Below, one piece after another: positions 26,395 through 35,356 of a stretch of DNA of 53,030 bases (position 1 is the first letter of the stretch; every line of letters starts with the position of its first letter). The DNA comes from Mycobacterium sp. E796. Lineage in GTDB: Bacteria > Actinomycetota > Actinomycetes > Mycobacteriales > Mycobacteriaceae. The DNA lies in the NCBI RefSeq assembly GCF_001672815.1, contig NZ_LZKK01000211.1:1-53030 (forward strand), given 5' to 3'. The position numbers and the translations under genes were made by a program. The notes under the pieces were generated by a model that ran no database searches, was not told the origin of the DNA, and worked only from the letters and a program-made list of their open reading frames with translations.

Positions 26395-27051
26395 ATGCCC
26401 GACGACGCGGTCACGGTGGTGTTGCCCTGCCTCAACGAGGAGGAGTCGCTGCCGGGGGTGCTGGCGGCCATCCCCGCGGGTTATCGGGCGCTGGTGGTCG
26501 ACAATAACAGCACCGACCAAACCGCCGCGGTGGCAACCCGTTTCGGCGCCCGGGTGGTCGCCGAGCCGCGGGCCGGCTACGGGTCGGCGGTGCACGCGGG
26601 CGTGGTGGCCGCGACCACCCCGATCGTCGCGGTCATCGACGCCGACGGCTCCATGGACCCTGGCGACCTGCCCCGGCTGGTCGCCGCGCTCGACACCGGC
26701 GCCGACCTGGTGACCGGCCGGCGCCGGCCGGTGCCCGGACTGCACTGGCCGTGGGTCGCGCGGGTGGGCACCGTGGTGATGAGCTGGCGGCTGCGCACCC
26801 GCCACGGCCTGCCGGTGCACGACATCGCGCCGATGCGCGTCGCCCGGCGCGACGCACTGCTGAGCCTCGGCGTCGCCGACCGGCGATCGGGTTACCCGCT
26901 GGAACTGCTCGTCCGAGCCGCCGCGGCCGGCTGGCGCGTGGTCGAACTCGATGTCAGCTACGGCCAGCGCACGGGCGGCAAGTCAAAGGTCAGCGGCTCG
27001 CTGCGGGGCAGCATCACCGCGATCCTGGACTTCTGGAAGGTGATCTCGTGA
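26395..27051 (+). CDS. Family 2 glycosyltransferase, polyprenyl-phosphate hexose synthase type (Rv0539-like)
   Basis: A protein of 218 residues from ATG 26395. It has the GT-A opening TVVLPCLNEEESLPGVL, the nucleotide-binding VVDNNSTDQT, and the DxD metal motif in VIDADGSMDPGD near residue 83, with no C-terminal membrane helices. Such enzymes charge polyprenyl phosphate with glucose or mannose from a nucleotide sugar. The gene starts 14 bp after the Thr/Pro-rich protein gene and overlaps the next by four bases, so the three form an operon. The donor sugar is not certain. Confidence 0.92.
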   Translation: MPDDAVTVVLPCLNEEESLPGVLAAIPAGYRALVVDNNSTDQTAAVATRFGARVVAEPRAGYGSAVHAGVVAATTPIVAVIDADGSMDPGDLPRLVAALDTGADLVTGRRRPVPGLHWPWVARVGTVVMSWRLRTRHGLPVHDIAPMRVARRDALLSLGVADRRSGYPLELLVRAAAAGWRVVELDVSYGQRTGGKSKVSGSLRGSITAILDFWKVIS

Positions 27052-27710
27052 GCGTCCTGCCGGTGACCGTCCTAGTGGTCGCCAAGGCGCCCGAGCCGGG
27101 CCGGGCCAAGACGCGCCTCGCGGCGACGGTCGGGGACCGCGTGGCCGCGGACATTGCCGCCGCCGCGCTGCTCGACACGTTGGACGCCGTGGCGGCCGCG
27201 CCGGTCGCGGCGCGGGTGGTGGCGCTGACCGGCGATCTCGCAGCGGCCGCGGGCGCGGCCGAGATTCGGCGACGGCTCGCGTCGTTCACCGTGATCGCGC
27301 AGCGCGGGGACGACTTCGCCGACCGGCTCGCCAACGCCCACGCCGACTCGGCGGACGGATACCCGGTACTGCAAATCGGGATGGACACCCCCCAGGTCAC
27401 CGCCGAACTGCTGGGCGACTGCGCGCGCCGCCTGCTCGACGCGCCGGCCGTCCTGGGCCTGGCCCACGACGGCGGCTGGTGGGTGCTGGGCGTGCGCGCT
27501 CCGGCGATGGCCGAATGCCTGCGCGCCGTGCCGATGTCTCGGCCCGACACCGGGGAGTTGACGTTGAAAGCGTTGCGCGACAACGGCATTGACGTGACAT
27601 CGGTGCAGCGCCTGGCCGACATCGACGTGGCCGACGACGTCGCCACGGTCCGCGACGCTTGCCCGGCCGCCAGTCGCTTCGCGCGGGTCACCCGCGCGGC
27701 CGGGCTCTAA
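27048..27710 (+). CDS. DUF2064 / CofC-like nucleotidyltransferase-fold protein (Rv0540-like)
   Basis: A protein of 220 residues from GTG 27048 (GTGA overlap with the glycosyltransferase). The nucleotide-binding opening TVLVVAKAPEPGRAKTRLA and the IGMDTPQVTAELL and LAHDGGWWVLGVR blocks mark the DUF2064 (TIGR04282) family, often next to family 2 glycosyltransferases. It may activate or trim a nucleotide sugar for its neighbour. The family has no settled reaction. Confidence 0.88.
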   Translation: MSVLPVTVLVVAKAPEPGRAKTRLAATVGDRVAADIAAAALLDTLDAVAAAPVAARVVALTGDLAAAAGAAEIRRRLASFTVIAQRGDDFADRLANAHADSADGYPVLQIGMDTPQVTAELLGDCARRLLDAPAVLGLAHDGGWWVLGVRAPAMAECLRAVPMSRPDTGELTLKALRDNGIDVTSVQRLADIDVADDVATVRDACPAASRFARVTRAAGL

Positions 27711-27713
27711 TGC

Positions 27714-27926
27714 GTGTGAATCCTAGGCTTTTCGTGTGAATCCCGGGCGGAAAAATCGCCGGAATCCCGCCCTGCATACACACGCAAAGCCGTCAGTTCA
27801 CACGAAAACCCTCAGCGCACATTCGCCCTGACGGCACCACATCGCGGATTCGCGCGTGAATCCTGGCACAAGTTTGTCGGCGTGTCGGCGCCCTGCATAC
27901 ACACTGAAAAGCCGTCAGTTCACACG
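27714..27926. repeat. Cluster of direct and inverted repeats between convergent genes
   Basis: A 35-36-bp unit occurs twice (27770-27804 and 27891-27926), starting CCCTGCATACACAC and ending GCCGTCAGTTCACACG. The word GTGTGAATCC occurs at 27714 and 27734, and as a variant at about 27856. A GGGCGG/CCGCCC-type dyad lies around 27745-27772. The unit abuts the stop codon of the leftward gene at 27930. Words are shared with the element at 19245-19336. Confidence 0.8.
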
Positions 27927-27929
27927 CAA

Positions 27930-29282
27930 TCACCAGTTGGTGACGATGAAGGTGTTCACGACCAGCGCCCCGACGGCGTTGACCGCCAGCCACCACCGGT
28001 GTGAGCGCACCGGCAGCAGCGCGGGCGCCGCGGTCAGCCAGACGGTGAACGGCAGCCAGATGCGTTCGACCTCGGCCTTGCTCAGCATGGAAAGGTCCGC
28101 GCAGGCGATGGCGGCCAGCATCGCCAGCAGCACCAGGTGGAAGCCGGAGCGCCGGCGGATGGCGGACCGGTCGAACACCCGAGTGATGCCGGCGACGCTG
28201 CCCAACCCGATCGCGCACACCACACTGGCCAGGTTGGCCCACACCCAATACTGAAACGGCCGGTCCTTGGCAATGCCCTGCCAATAGCGTTGCTGCACAA
28301 GGGTATACCCGTCGAACCAATAGAACCCCGCGACGGCGAATGACGCTGCCACCGCCAGCGCGGCCAGCGCCGCGGGGCCGACCGCGCGCAGCGCCGCGCG
28401 CCAGTCGGCCGCCGAGACCAGCACTGCCAACGCCGGCAGCGCCAGCAGCATCAGCCCGTAGCTCAGGAAGACGCTCCACCCCAGCAGCAGGCCCGCGGCG
28501 GCGGCCACCAGCGCGGGGAAGCGGACGGGGCGTCGCACCGCCACGGCCAACAGTGCCAGGCCCCACGCCGCGACCCCGGCGAAATAGCCGTCGGCCGAGA
28601 CCGCGACCCAGATCGCCGTCGGGGCGACCGCGACGAACGGCGCCGCCCGCCGTGCGGTCTGCTCGTCGGCCAGCGCGCGCACGGCAACCACGACGGCCGC
28701 CGCCGCGCTGGATCCGGCCAGCAGGCACAGCAGCCCGGCCCAGGCGCCGCCGTGCAACCCGATCCGGTCCAGCCAGACGAACGTCAGGAGCGCGCCCGGC
28801 GGATGCCCCGATACGTGGGTCACCCACGAGTTCGGCTGATGGTCGACGATGCGGCTGGAGAACGTGCGCACGGCCGCGGGGATGTCGGTGATGCTGGGCA
28901 CCTGCGACAGGTACTCGTCCCTGGTGGTCAGCCGCCCGGCGAAGCCGCGTTGCCAGCCGTCGATCATCGCCAGCGCGAACGCCCATGCGCAAGCCGTGGC
29001 CCACGTGCCCAGCGTCAGCGTTCGCCACGAAAGTCGTTGCGCCACACGGGGCCCCCACACCACGGCGGCCACCGCGATCAGGATGGCTGGCCCGGTTCCC
29101 CAGCTGGCGTGGACCTCCCACGGCCCGAAGATGGGCGTGGCCCCCGTGCGCGTGCCGAACCGCTCCTGGGCGACGTCCAGCCGCGGCCGAACCCCCCAGT
29201 GCAGGCGCGGCAGCACGAACGCCGCCGCCACCAGCACGGCCGCGAGCGCGACGGCAACTGACTCCCGTCGCGCGACCCTCAC
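27930..29282 (-). CDS. Polytopic membrane protein, possible glycosyltransferase (Rv0541c-like)
   Basis: From GTG 29282 the protein has 450 residues with about eleven helices. The long loop after the second helix holds acidic and aromatic residues (RLDVAQERFGTRTGATPIF) and a HVSGHPPGALL block, an arrangement like membrane glycosyltransferases of the GT-C fold that use polyprenyl-phosphate sugars. The polyprenyl-phosphate sugar synthase-like gene lies close by on the other strand. A mannosyl- or arabinosyltransferase role is inference only. It ends against the menE gene (14 bp). Confidence 0.82.
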   Translation of the reverse strand: MRVARRESVAVALAAVLVAAAFVLPRLHWGVRPRLDVAQERFGTRTGATPIFGPWEVHASWGTGPAILIAVAAVVWGPRVAQRLSWRTLTLGTWATACAWAFALAMIDGWQRGFAGRLTTRDEYLSQVPSITDIPAAVRTFSSRIVDHQPNSWVTHVSGHPPGALLTFVWLDRIGLHGGAWAGLLCLLAGSSAAAAVVVAVRALADEQTARRAAPFVAVAPTAIWVAVSADGYFAGVAAWGLALLAVAVRRPVRFPALVAAAAGLLLGWSVFLSYGLMLLALPALAVLVSAADWRAALRAVGPAALAALAVAASFAVAGFYWFDGYTLVQQRYWQGIAKDRPFQYWVWANLASVVCAIGLGSVAGITRVFDRSAIRRRSGFHLVLLAMLAAIACADLSMLSKAEVERIWLPFTVWLTAAPALLPVRSHRWWLAVNAVGALVVNTFIVTNW

Positions 29283-29296
29283 GGTCGCCCAGCCTA

Positions 29297-30373
29297 TTAG
29301 TCCCTGCCGGAGAACCGGCGCACCAGCGCCGCCCGGTCCACCTTGCCGATGCCGCGTCGCGGCAGCTCGGCCACGACGTGCAGCTCGCGGGGCGCGGCGG
29401 TCGCATCCAGGGAGTGGCCCACGTGGACCCGCAGCTCCTCGAGCGTCGGCGCGTCGCAACCCTCGCGCACCACGATCGCCGCGACCACCCGCTGCCCCAG
29501 CCGGTCGTCGGCCAGGCCGAAGACCGCGCAGTCACCGACGGCGGGGTGGGTGCTCAGCGCGGCCTCGACCGGCTGCGGCAGCACGGTCAGCCCGCCGGTG
29601 CTGATCGCGTCGTCGGCGCGGCCCAGCACGGTCAGCACCCCGGTATCGTCGATCGCGCCCAGGTCGTCGGTGTGAAACCAGCCCGGTTCGGCGAACGGGT
29701 CGGGGTCCACCGGGCTGCGATATCCCTTTGCCAGCGTGGCGCCGCCGATGACGATGCGCCCATCGGGCGACACCCGCAGCGCCACCCCGTCCAGCGGGAG
29801 GCCGTCGTAGACGCAGCCCCCCGACGTCTCGCTCATCCCGTAGGTGCGCACCACCGCGATGCCCGCCGCCGCGGCGGCGTCCAGGATCGGCCGCGGCGCC
29901 GGCCCCCCGCCGAGCAGCACCGCGTCCAATTCGGCGAGCGCACCCGCGGCCGCCGGGTCGGCGAGGGCCTTGGCCAGCTGGGCGGCCACCAGCGACGCAT
30001 ACCGCCGGCCCGCCCCCAATCGCCGCACGGCAGAAGGCAATTCGGTCACGTCGAAGCCGTGGGAGACGTTGAGCTCGACGGGCGTCGAGCCGGCGAGCAC
30101 GCTGCGCACCAGCACCTGCACGCCGGCGATGTGGTACGGCGGCAACGCCAGCAGCCAGGCGCCGGGCCCGCCGAGGCGGTCGTGGGTGGCCGTGGCGCTG
30201 GCGGTCAGGGCGGCGGCGGTCAGCAGCGCGCCTTTGGGTGCGCCGGTGGTGCCCGAAGTTGTCGCGACCAGGGCCACGTCGTCGTCGATGGGCTCACCCA
30301 CCCGCAGCCCGGCCGACGTCCGGTCGTCGTCGGCCGGCAGCGCGACCAGCGCCGAATCGCGGCCGTCCAGCAC
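29297..30373 (-). CDS. menE: o-succinylbenzoate-CoA ligase
   Basis: From GTG 30373 the protein has 358 residues. Coding-like sequence continues upstream, so TTG 30397 or an unusual codon near 30430 may be the true start. AMP-binding marks are the P-loop VATTSGTTGAPKGALLT, the YGMSETSGGCVYDG block, the hinge FHTDDLG, and the C-terminal catalytic lysine in RRGIGKVDRAAL. It is shorter at the N-terminus than most acyl-CoA ligases, as in M. tuberculosis MenE. It activates o-succinylbenzoate ahead of MenB in menaquinone synthesis. Confidence 0.92.
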   Translation of the reverse strand: MLDGRDSALVALPADDDRTSAGLRVGEPIDDDVALVATTSGTTGAPKGALLTAAALTASATATHDRLGGPGAWLLALPPYHIAGVQVLVRSVLAGSTPVELNVSHGFDVTELPSAVRRLGAGRRYASLVAAQLAKALADPAAAGALAELDAVLLGGGPAPRPILDAAAAAGIAVVRTYGMSETSGGCVYDGLPLDGVALRVSPDGRIVIGGATLAKGYRSPVDPDPFAEPGWFHTDDLGAIDDTGVLTVLGRADDAISTGGLTVLPQPVEAALSTHPAVGDCAVFGLADDRLGQRVVAAIVVREGCDAPTLEELRVHVGHSLDATAAPRELHVVAELPRRGIGKVDRAALVRRFSGRD

Positions 30374-30441
30374 CCGCTCCAGGGCGGGCAGCAACAACGG
30401 GGCGGCGGAGCCCGACGCGACGCGGAGCGCGCGCAGCCGAG

Positions 30442-30747
30442 CTATGCGGGGTCCTCCGCGGCATCGCTGGGCTCGTCGAACGGCCAGCCGTGTTCGGCCA
30501 GCCGCTCGCGCACCCGTTCCACGTCCTCGTCTGACGGCAGCTCGTCGGTGATCTTGCTGATCGCCACACCGATGTCGATGTCGTCGAAATCGCCGCGGTC
30601 CATCAGCTCCTGCGCCACCGCGATGGCCTCGTCGTGGCCCAGCCGTCGGGTCAGCAGGGCCAGCACCGGAAAGGTGTCGGTCGGCGGGATGCCCTCCGGG
30701 TACCCCGCGCGCAGCCACGAGACGATCGAACTCAGGAATCCGTTCAC
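30442..30747 (-). CDS. DUF3349 protein (Rv0543c-like)
   Basis: A protein of 101 residues from GTG 30747, all-helical and acidic, starting VNGFLSSIVSWLRAGYPEG and containing VPLLALLxRRL-like and DELPSDEDVERVRERLAEHGWP blocks typical of the mycobacterial DUF3349 family. Structures of the family are known but the role is not. It lies directly upstream of menE on the same strand and may be cotranscribed with it. Confidence 0.88.
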   Translation of the reverse strand: MNGFLSSIVSWLRAGYPEGIPPTDTFPVLALLTRRLGHDEAIAVAQELMDRGDFDDIDIGVAISKITDELPSDEDVERVRERLAEHGWPFDEPSDAAEDPA

Positions 30748-30794
30748 TTGGCTATCCCTCCGCGCGGGGGTTCGGCTGTGTGGACGATTCGATG

Positions 30795-31100
30795 CTACTT
30801 GTGAGGTGGCTTTGCTCCGAGAAATGGCTGGCCCAGCTGGTGCGCGATGAAGTCGCGGGAGATGTAGAGCAGCGCGAACAGGATCACCGCGAGTACCACC
30901 GCGTAGATCAACCAGGCGACCCCCAGCAGCACCGGGTTCTTGTGCGGCGGGCCGCCGTCGGGGCTGACCTGTCCGCTTCCGACCGCCTGGAACCGCAGCC
31001 CGAGGGCGAACATCCCCGGCAGGAAGGCCCCGGCCAGCATGCTGAACACCAGGATCTTCAGGGAGGCCTCGTAGTTGAACCAGTCGCTGAAGTGGCTCAT
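30795..31100 (-). CDS. Two-helix membrane protein downstream of pitA (Rv0544c-like)
   Basis: A protein of 101 residues with two helices (LKILVFSMLAGAFLPGMFALG and PVLLGVAWLIYAVVLAVILFALL), a short Gly/Pro-rich loop between them, and a polar tail ending KPPHK. The ATG overlaps the pitA stop by four bases (ATGA), so it is translated together with the phosphate carrier and may be an accessory subunit (inference). Confidence 0.87.
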   Translation of the reverse strand: MSHFSDWFNYEASLKILVFSMLAGAFLPGMFALGLRFQAVGSGQVSPDGGPPHKNPVLLGVAWLIYAVVLAVILFALLYISRDFIAHQLGQPFLGAKPPHK

Positions 31101-32314
31101 GAGGGGTTCCCCGCGCTCACGGTGTCATCGTCGGACCCCACCTTGGACCCCTTATCGGACGGCGGATGTTCCTCGCCCTCGAGGCCGGCGGTGAGGCTGC
31201 CTTCCCATTCCGCGTTGACGTTCTTGTGGTCGACCTTGACCCGCCGCGACCGGATGTAGATGGCGGCGGAGACCGCGACCAGCAGCCCGAAGCCGATGAT
31301 CGCCCCGGGGTAGCCGCCGATGAGGTGGACGGTCCAGTAGGTGATCGCCCCGACCAAGCCGGCCAGCGGGAGGGTGATCAGCCACGCGGTCACCATCCGG
31401 CCGGCCACGCCCCAGCGCACCTCGCCGCCGGGCTTACCCAGCCCGCTGCCCATCACCGAGCCGGTGCAGACCTGCGTCGTCGACAGCGCGTAGCCGAAGT
31501 GGGTCGACAGCAAAATGACTGCGGCCGAGGACGATTCGGCGGCCATGCCCTGCGGCGACTTGATCTCGACGAGTCCCTTGCCCAGGGTACGGATGATCCG
31601 CCAGCCCCCCAGGTAGGTGCCCGCCGCCATCGCCAGGGCGCAACAGAGGATGACCCAGAACGGTGGCGACGACTCGGTCTTGCTGACCGCGCCGTACGAC
31701 ATCAGCGCCAGGAAGATGATGCCCATCGTCTTCTGAGCGTCACCCGTGCCGTGCGCCAGGGAGACCAGCGACGCCGACCCCCATTGGCCGTACCGGAAGC
31801 CGGCCTCGGTGCGCGAGGTGTCGAGGCCGCGGGTGACGCGGTAGACCAGCCAGGTCGCGATCGCCCCGACCAGGATGGCCAGGATCGCGGCGACGACGGC
31901 CGGGATCAGCACCTTGGACACCAGGCCCTTCCAGATCACCCCGTGCGAGCCGACAGCCGCGAGCGTCGCGCCGACGATGCCGCCGATCAGCGCGTGCGAC
32001 GAGCTCGAGGGGATGCCGAGGAGCCAGGTGAGCAGGTTCCAGACGATGCCGCCGACCAGGCCGGCAAACACCAGTTCCAGCGTCACGATGTGCCCGTCGA
32101 TGAGGCCTTTGGCGATCGTGGCCGCGACGGCGGTGGACATGAACGCGCCCACCAGGTTCAGCACCGCCGACAGCGCGACAGCGGCCTTGGGCGCCAGTGC
32201 CCCACTGGCGATGGACGTTGCCATCGCGTTGCCGGTGTCGTGGAAGCCGTTGGTGAAATCGAAAGCGAGTGCCGTGATTACGACAATGATTAGGAGGAAC
32301 AAATCGATGTTCAC
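31097..32314 (-). CDS. pitA: Low-affinity inorganic phosphate transporter
   Basis: A protein of 405 residues with about ten helices. The PiT signature is duplicated as expected: GFHDTGNAMATSIASGALAP near residue 23 and the C-terminal equivalent around SSAAVILLSTHFGYALSTTQ near residue 270. It imports phosphate with protons. The start ATG 32314 is preceded by leftward intergenic DNA of 115 bp that should hold the promoter. It forms an operon with the small two-helix protein. Confidence 0.93.
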   Translation of the reverse strand: MNIDLFLLIIVVITALAFDFTNGFHDTGNAMATSIASGALAPKAAVALSAVLNLVGAFMSTAVAATIAKGLIDGHIVTLELVFAGLVGGIVWNLLTWLLGIPSSSSHALIGGIVGATLAAVGSHGVIWKGLVSKVLIPAVVAAILAILVGAIATWLVYRVTRGLDTSRTEAGFRYGQWGSASLVSLAHGTGDAQKTMGIIFLALMSYGAVSKTESSPPFWVILCCALAMAAGTYLGGWRIIRTLGKGLVEIKSPQGMAAESSSAAVILLSTHFGYALSTTQVCTGSVMGSGLGKPGGEVRWGVAGRMVTAWLITLPLAGLVGAITYWTVHLIGGYPGAIIGFGLLVAVSAAIYIRSRRVKVDHKNVNAEWEGSLTAGLEGEEHPPSDKGSKVGSDDDTVSAGNPS

Positions 32315-32429
32315 AGCGCCTGATTCTCGTAGTAGGGGGATTAAATTGTCGAACCCAGGGATGGCAGAAACGCAGGTGTACCTTGACTTGTCTTCTGATG
32401 TTAGCCGTTAGTTAACCGGCCGTTCCCCC

Positions 32430-32819
32430 TCAGTCGCCGCGGGTATCGCGGCGCAGCGGATGGTCGCCGGGGACCTCGACGAAGATCAACGTGATCCCGT
32501 CCGGATCGGTCACGTGCATCTCTCGCAAACCCCACGGCTCGCGCCGCGCCTCGCGGGCGATCGGAACCCCGCGGCCTTCCAGCTCGGCCTGCGTCGCCGC
32601 CACGTCGCGGACCTGCAGCCACAGCGCGCCGGGGAACGGGCCGCGGGAATGGTCCGGCGAGCCGTAACCGGCCAGCTCCAGCAGCGACTGCCCCGCGAAA
32701 AACACCGTCCCCGCGCCATATTCGCGGGCTATCGCCAGGCCGATCTCGTCGCGGTAGAAGCTCAGCGACCGCTGATAGTCCGCCGGCCGGAGCAGCATCC
32801 GGCTGGCCAGGATCTCCAT
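32430..32819 (-). CDS. VOC (glyoxalase/bleomycin-resistance) family protein (Rv0546c-like)
   Basis: A protein of 129 residues with the paired beta-alpha-beta-beta-beta modules of the VOC fold (LASRMLLRPADYQRSLSFYRD at the start, ALWLQVRDVAATQAELEGRG and MHVTDPDGITLIFVEVPGD in the second half). The His and Glu at likely metal positions (HVTDPDG, FVEVP) are present. The reaction is unknown. The SDR gene upstream starts its leftward stop only 18 bp away, suggesting cotranscription. Confidence 0.88.
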   Translation of the reverse strand: MEILASRMLLRPADYQRSLSFYRDEIGLAIAREYGAGTVFFAGQSLLELAGYGSPDHSRGPFPGALWLQVRDVAATQAELEGRGVPIAREARREPWGLREMHVTDPDGITLIFVEVPGDHPLRRDTRGD

Positions 32820-32837
32820 AGCCTCGTGTCTATCACG

Positions 32838-33728
32838 TCAGGCTTCACGGTTGGGCTGGATGCTCTGGCGCTGCATGAGCGTGTTGACCCAGCGGGGGCC
32901 GAAGGTGTCCAGCGCCTTGGCGGCGATCGCCATGCGCGGCGCGATCCGCACCGGGCGGGTGCGGGCCGCGGTGACCATCCACTCGGCGGCCTCCTGGGAC
33001 GTGAGCGCGGGCATCCCGTCGTAGGCCTTGGTCGGCGCGATCATCGGGGTGGCGACCAGCGGGTAGTACAGCGTCGTGGAATGGACGCCCCTTCGGCCCC
33101 ACTCGGTTTCGACGACCCGGCTCACCGTCGACAGCGCGGCCTTGGAGGCGTTGTAGACCGAAAACAGCGGCGACGCCTCCGACAGGACCCCCCACGTCGA
33201 GACGTTGATGATGTGGCCGTCGCCGCGCTCGAGCATCGAGGGAGCGAACCCGCGAATCAGCCGCAGCGGCGCGTAGTAGTTGAGCAGCATGGTCCGCTCC
33301 ACATCGTGCCAGCGTTCCAGCGACTCGGCCAGGGGCCGGCGGATCGACCGGCCGGCGTTGTTGATCAGGATGTCGACGCCGCCGAGGCGCCTTTCGACGT
33401 CGGCCACCAGCGCGTCGACCGCGTCCAGGTCCGAGATGTCACAGGGGATCGGTATCGCGCTACCGCCGGACTTCGCGATGCGGTCCGCCAGCGCCTCGAG
33501 CAGGTCGCCGCGGCGGGCGACGACGACCACGGTCGCGCCGGCGTGAGCCAGCTGTTCGGCACCTGCCTCGCCGATGCCCGACGACGCCCCGGTCAGCAGG
33601 ATCCGCTTGCCGTCGAGTTCGACCGGCTTGATCGCGGGCCGGTTGACCAGTATCTGCGGCGAAGCGGGCGGTCGCATGGTCGCCAGCACCAGCTGGTCTC
33701 TGAATCTGCTGAGGGGACTCTTGCTCAC
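32838..33728 (-). CDS. Short-chain dehydrogenase/reductase (Rv0547c-like)
   Basis: A protein of 296 residues. The coenzyme motif TGASSGIG follows an N-terminal extension of about 45 residues. NNAGRS is next, the catalytic Ser lies in NVSTWGVLS and the YxxxK pair in YNASKAAL. The size and C-terminal MIAPTKAYDGMPAL block match SDRs related to fatty-acyl reductases. The substrate is unknown. It sits 31 bp downstream of menB on the same strand. Confidence 0.9.
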   Translation of the reverse strand: MSKSPLSRFRDQLVLATMRPPASPQILVNRPAIKPVELDGKRILLTGASSGIGEAGAEQLAHAGATVVVVARRGDLLEALADRIAKSGGSAIPIPCDISDLDAVDALVADVERRLGGVDILINNAGRSIRRPLAESLERWHDVERTMLLNYYAPLRLIRGFAPSMLERGDGHIINVSTWGVLSEASPLFSVYNASKAALSTVSRVVETEWGRRGVHSTTLYYPLVATPMIAPTKAYDGMPALTSQEAAEWMVTAARTRPVRIAPRMAIAAKALDTFGPRWVNTLMQRQSIQPNREA

Positions 33729-33759
33729 GTGCGGAGTCTAGGCGGCGGCCCGAGGCCGC

Positions 33760-34662
33760 CTAGAAGTAGCGCGGGAAGGCGCTCCAGTCCGGCGGCCTCT
33801 TCTCCAGGAACGCGTCGCGGCCCTCCACGGCCTCGTCGGTCATGTACGCCAGCCGGGTGGCCTCGCCGGCGAACAGCTGCTGGCCCACCAGCCCGTCGTC
33901 GAGCAGGTTGAACGCGAACTTCAGCATCCGTTGCGCCTGAGGGGATTTCGCGTTGATCTCGGCCGCCCACTGGATGCCGGTGCGTTCGAGGTCGACATGG
34001 TCGACGACCTCGTTGACCGCACCCATGTGGTGCATCTGCTCGGCGGTGTAGGGCCGGCCCAGGAAGAAGATCTCGCGGGCGAACTTCTGGCCGATCTGAC
34101 GGGCCAGATACGCGCTGCCGTAGCCGCCGTCGAAGCTGCCGACGTCGGCGTCGGTCTGTTTGAAGCGCGCGTGCTCGCGGCTGGCCAGGGTGAGGTCGCA
34201 GACCACGTGCAGGCTGTGCCCGCCCCCGGCGGCCCACCCGTTGACCAAGCAGATGACCACCTTGGGCATGAACCGGATGAGCCGCTGCACCTCGAGGATG
34301 TGCAACCGACCGGCGCGGGCGGCGTCGACGGTGTCGGCGGTCTCCCCGCTCGCGTATTGATAGCCCGACCGGCCACGGATGCGCTGATCGCCGCCGGAGC
34401 AGAACGCCCAGCCGCCGTCCTTGGGCGACGGGCCGTTGCCGGTCAGCAGCACCACGCCCACGTCGGGGGACATGCGCGCGTGGTCGAGCGCCCGGTACAG
34501 CTCGTCGACGGTGTGCGGCCGGAACGCGTTACGCACCTCGGGGCGGTTGAACGCCACCCGCACGGTCGCGTCGGTGACGTGACGGTGGTAGGTGATGTCG
34601 GTCAGATCGTCGAATCCGTCGACGGGTCGCCAGGCCTGCGCGTCAAATGGGTTGTCACTCAA
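33760..34662 (-). CDS. menB: 1,4-dihydroxy-2-naphthoyl-CoA synthase
   Basis: Using TTG 34662 the protein has 300 residues (LSDNPFDAQAWRPV...). Crotonase-fold marks are FCSGGDQRIRG (oxyanion hole and bicarbonate or acid side chain), NGWAAGGGHSLHVVCDL, and the MenB block DVGSFDGGYGSAYLARQ. It cyclises o-succinylbenzoyl-CoA after MenE. The TTG overlaps the stop of the upstream gene (TTGA, 34659-34662). In-frame coding continues upstream without an obvious better start, and M. tuberculosis MenB is recalled as about 14 residues longer. Confidence 0.95.
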   Translation of the reverse strand: MSDNPFDAQAWRPVDGFDDLTDITYHRHVTDATVRVAFNRPEVRNAFRPHTVDELYRALDHARMSPDVGVVLLTGNGPSPKDGGWAFCSGGDQRIRGRSGYQYASGETADTVDAARAGRLHILEVQRLIRFMPKVVICLVNGWAAGGGHSLHVVCDLTLASREHARFKQTDADVGSFDGGYGSAYLARQIGQKFAREIFFLGRPYTAEQMHHMGAVNEVVDHVDLERTGIQWAAEINAKSPQAQRMLKFAFNLLDDGLVGQQLFAGEATRLAYMTDEAVEGRDAFLEKRPPDWSAFPRYF

Positions 34663-35351
34663 GGCTGTTGAACTCCGTCCTTGCTGATGGTGAGGTCGCC
34701 GCAGCTGATGGTCTGCGCCGAGATCACCGCGGGGTCCTGCGCGGACGTGGCCGCCACGGTGTCGGACTTCCCGATGGTAGCCAGCGTGCCGTTGAGGTTG
34801 ATCTCGGTGCGGCGCACCGACCACTGGCCGTCCTGGTTCAAGGCCTGCAGCCCGACCAGGTGCCGGCCGGGCGACGGTGGGCCGAGGTCGCTGCAGCCGA
34901 TTCCGGTGCCGTTGCCGCGCAGGTTCGCCAGGTCGAACAGAAACGGCGCGCCCTGGTTGTCGGCGGCGGCCTGCAGTCGGCAGTCGGCGAACACGTAGAG
35001 GCGCGCGCTGCGCCCGTCGCTGACGATGATCTGGTGCTGCCCGTCTTGTTGTGCGTCGATCGCCAAGGCGCTCAACGGGATTGGGCTCGCCGAGGCGATC
35101 TCTACGCCGGAGTTCGCGCCGCTCGCCGTCGTGACGCCGGCGACTCGGGCGGTGCGGCCGCCGTCGCGAAACTGCCCTACCCACAACGTGTCCGGCTGGC
35201 CGTCCCAGTCGAGATCGCTGACCTTGCGTTGTGCGGCGCCGGACGGGGGTGGGTCGCCGCCGGGCGCGCAGCCCGTCGCGGCGAACGACCGCGCCGGGGC
35301 CACGCCCAACGCGGCCACCAGCAGCGTCACCACCAACAGCACACGCCGCAT
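34659..35351 (-). CDS. Secreted FG-GAP/VCBS-like repeat protein
   Basis: A protein of 230 residues from ATG 35351 with a typical signal peptide (RRVLLVVTLLVAALGVAPARSFAA). The mature part has Asp-rich calcium-binding-like loops (VSDLDWDGQPDTLWVG, ALNQDGQWSVRRTEI) and three cysteines, as in FG-GAP/VCBS beta-propeller repeats. I do not recall an equivalent beside menB in M. tuberculosis. It is coupled to menB by the TTGA overlap. Function unknown. Confidence 0.75.
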   Translation of the reverse strand: MRRVLLVVTLLVAALGVAPARSFAATGCAPGGDPPPSGAAQRKVSDLDWDGQPDTLWVGQFRDGGRTARVAGVTTASGANSGVEIASASPIPLSALAIDAQQDGQHQIIVSDGRSARLYVFADCRLQAAADNQGAPFLFDLANLRGNGTGIGCSDLGPPSPGRHLVGLQALNQDGQWSVRRTEINLNGTLATIGKSDTVAATSAQDPAVISAQTISCGDLTISKDGVQQP

Positions 35352-35356
35352 CGCGA

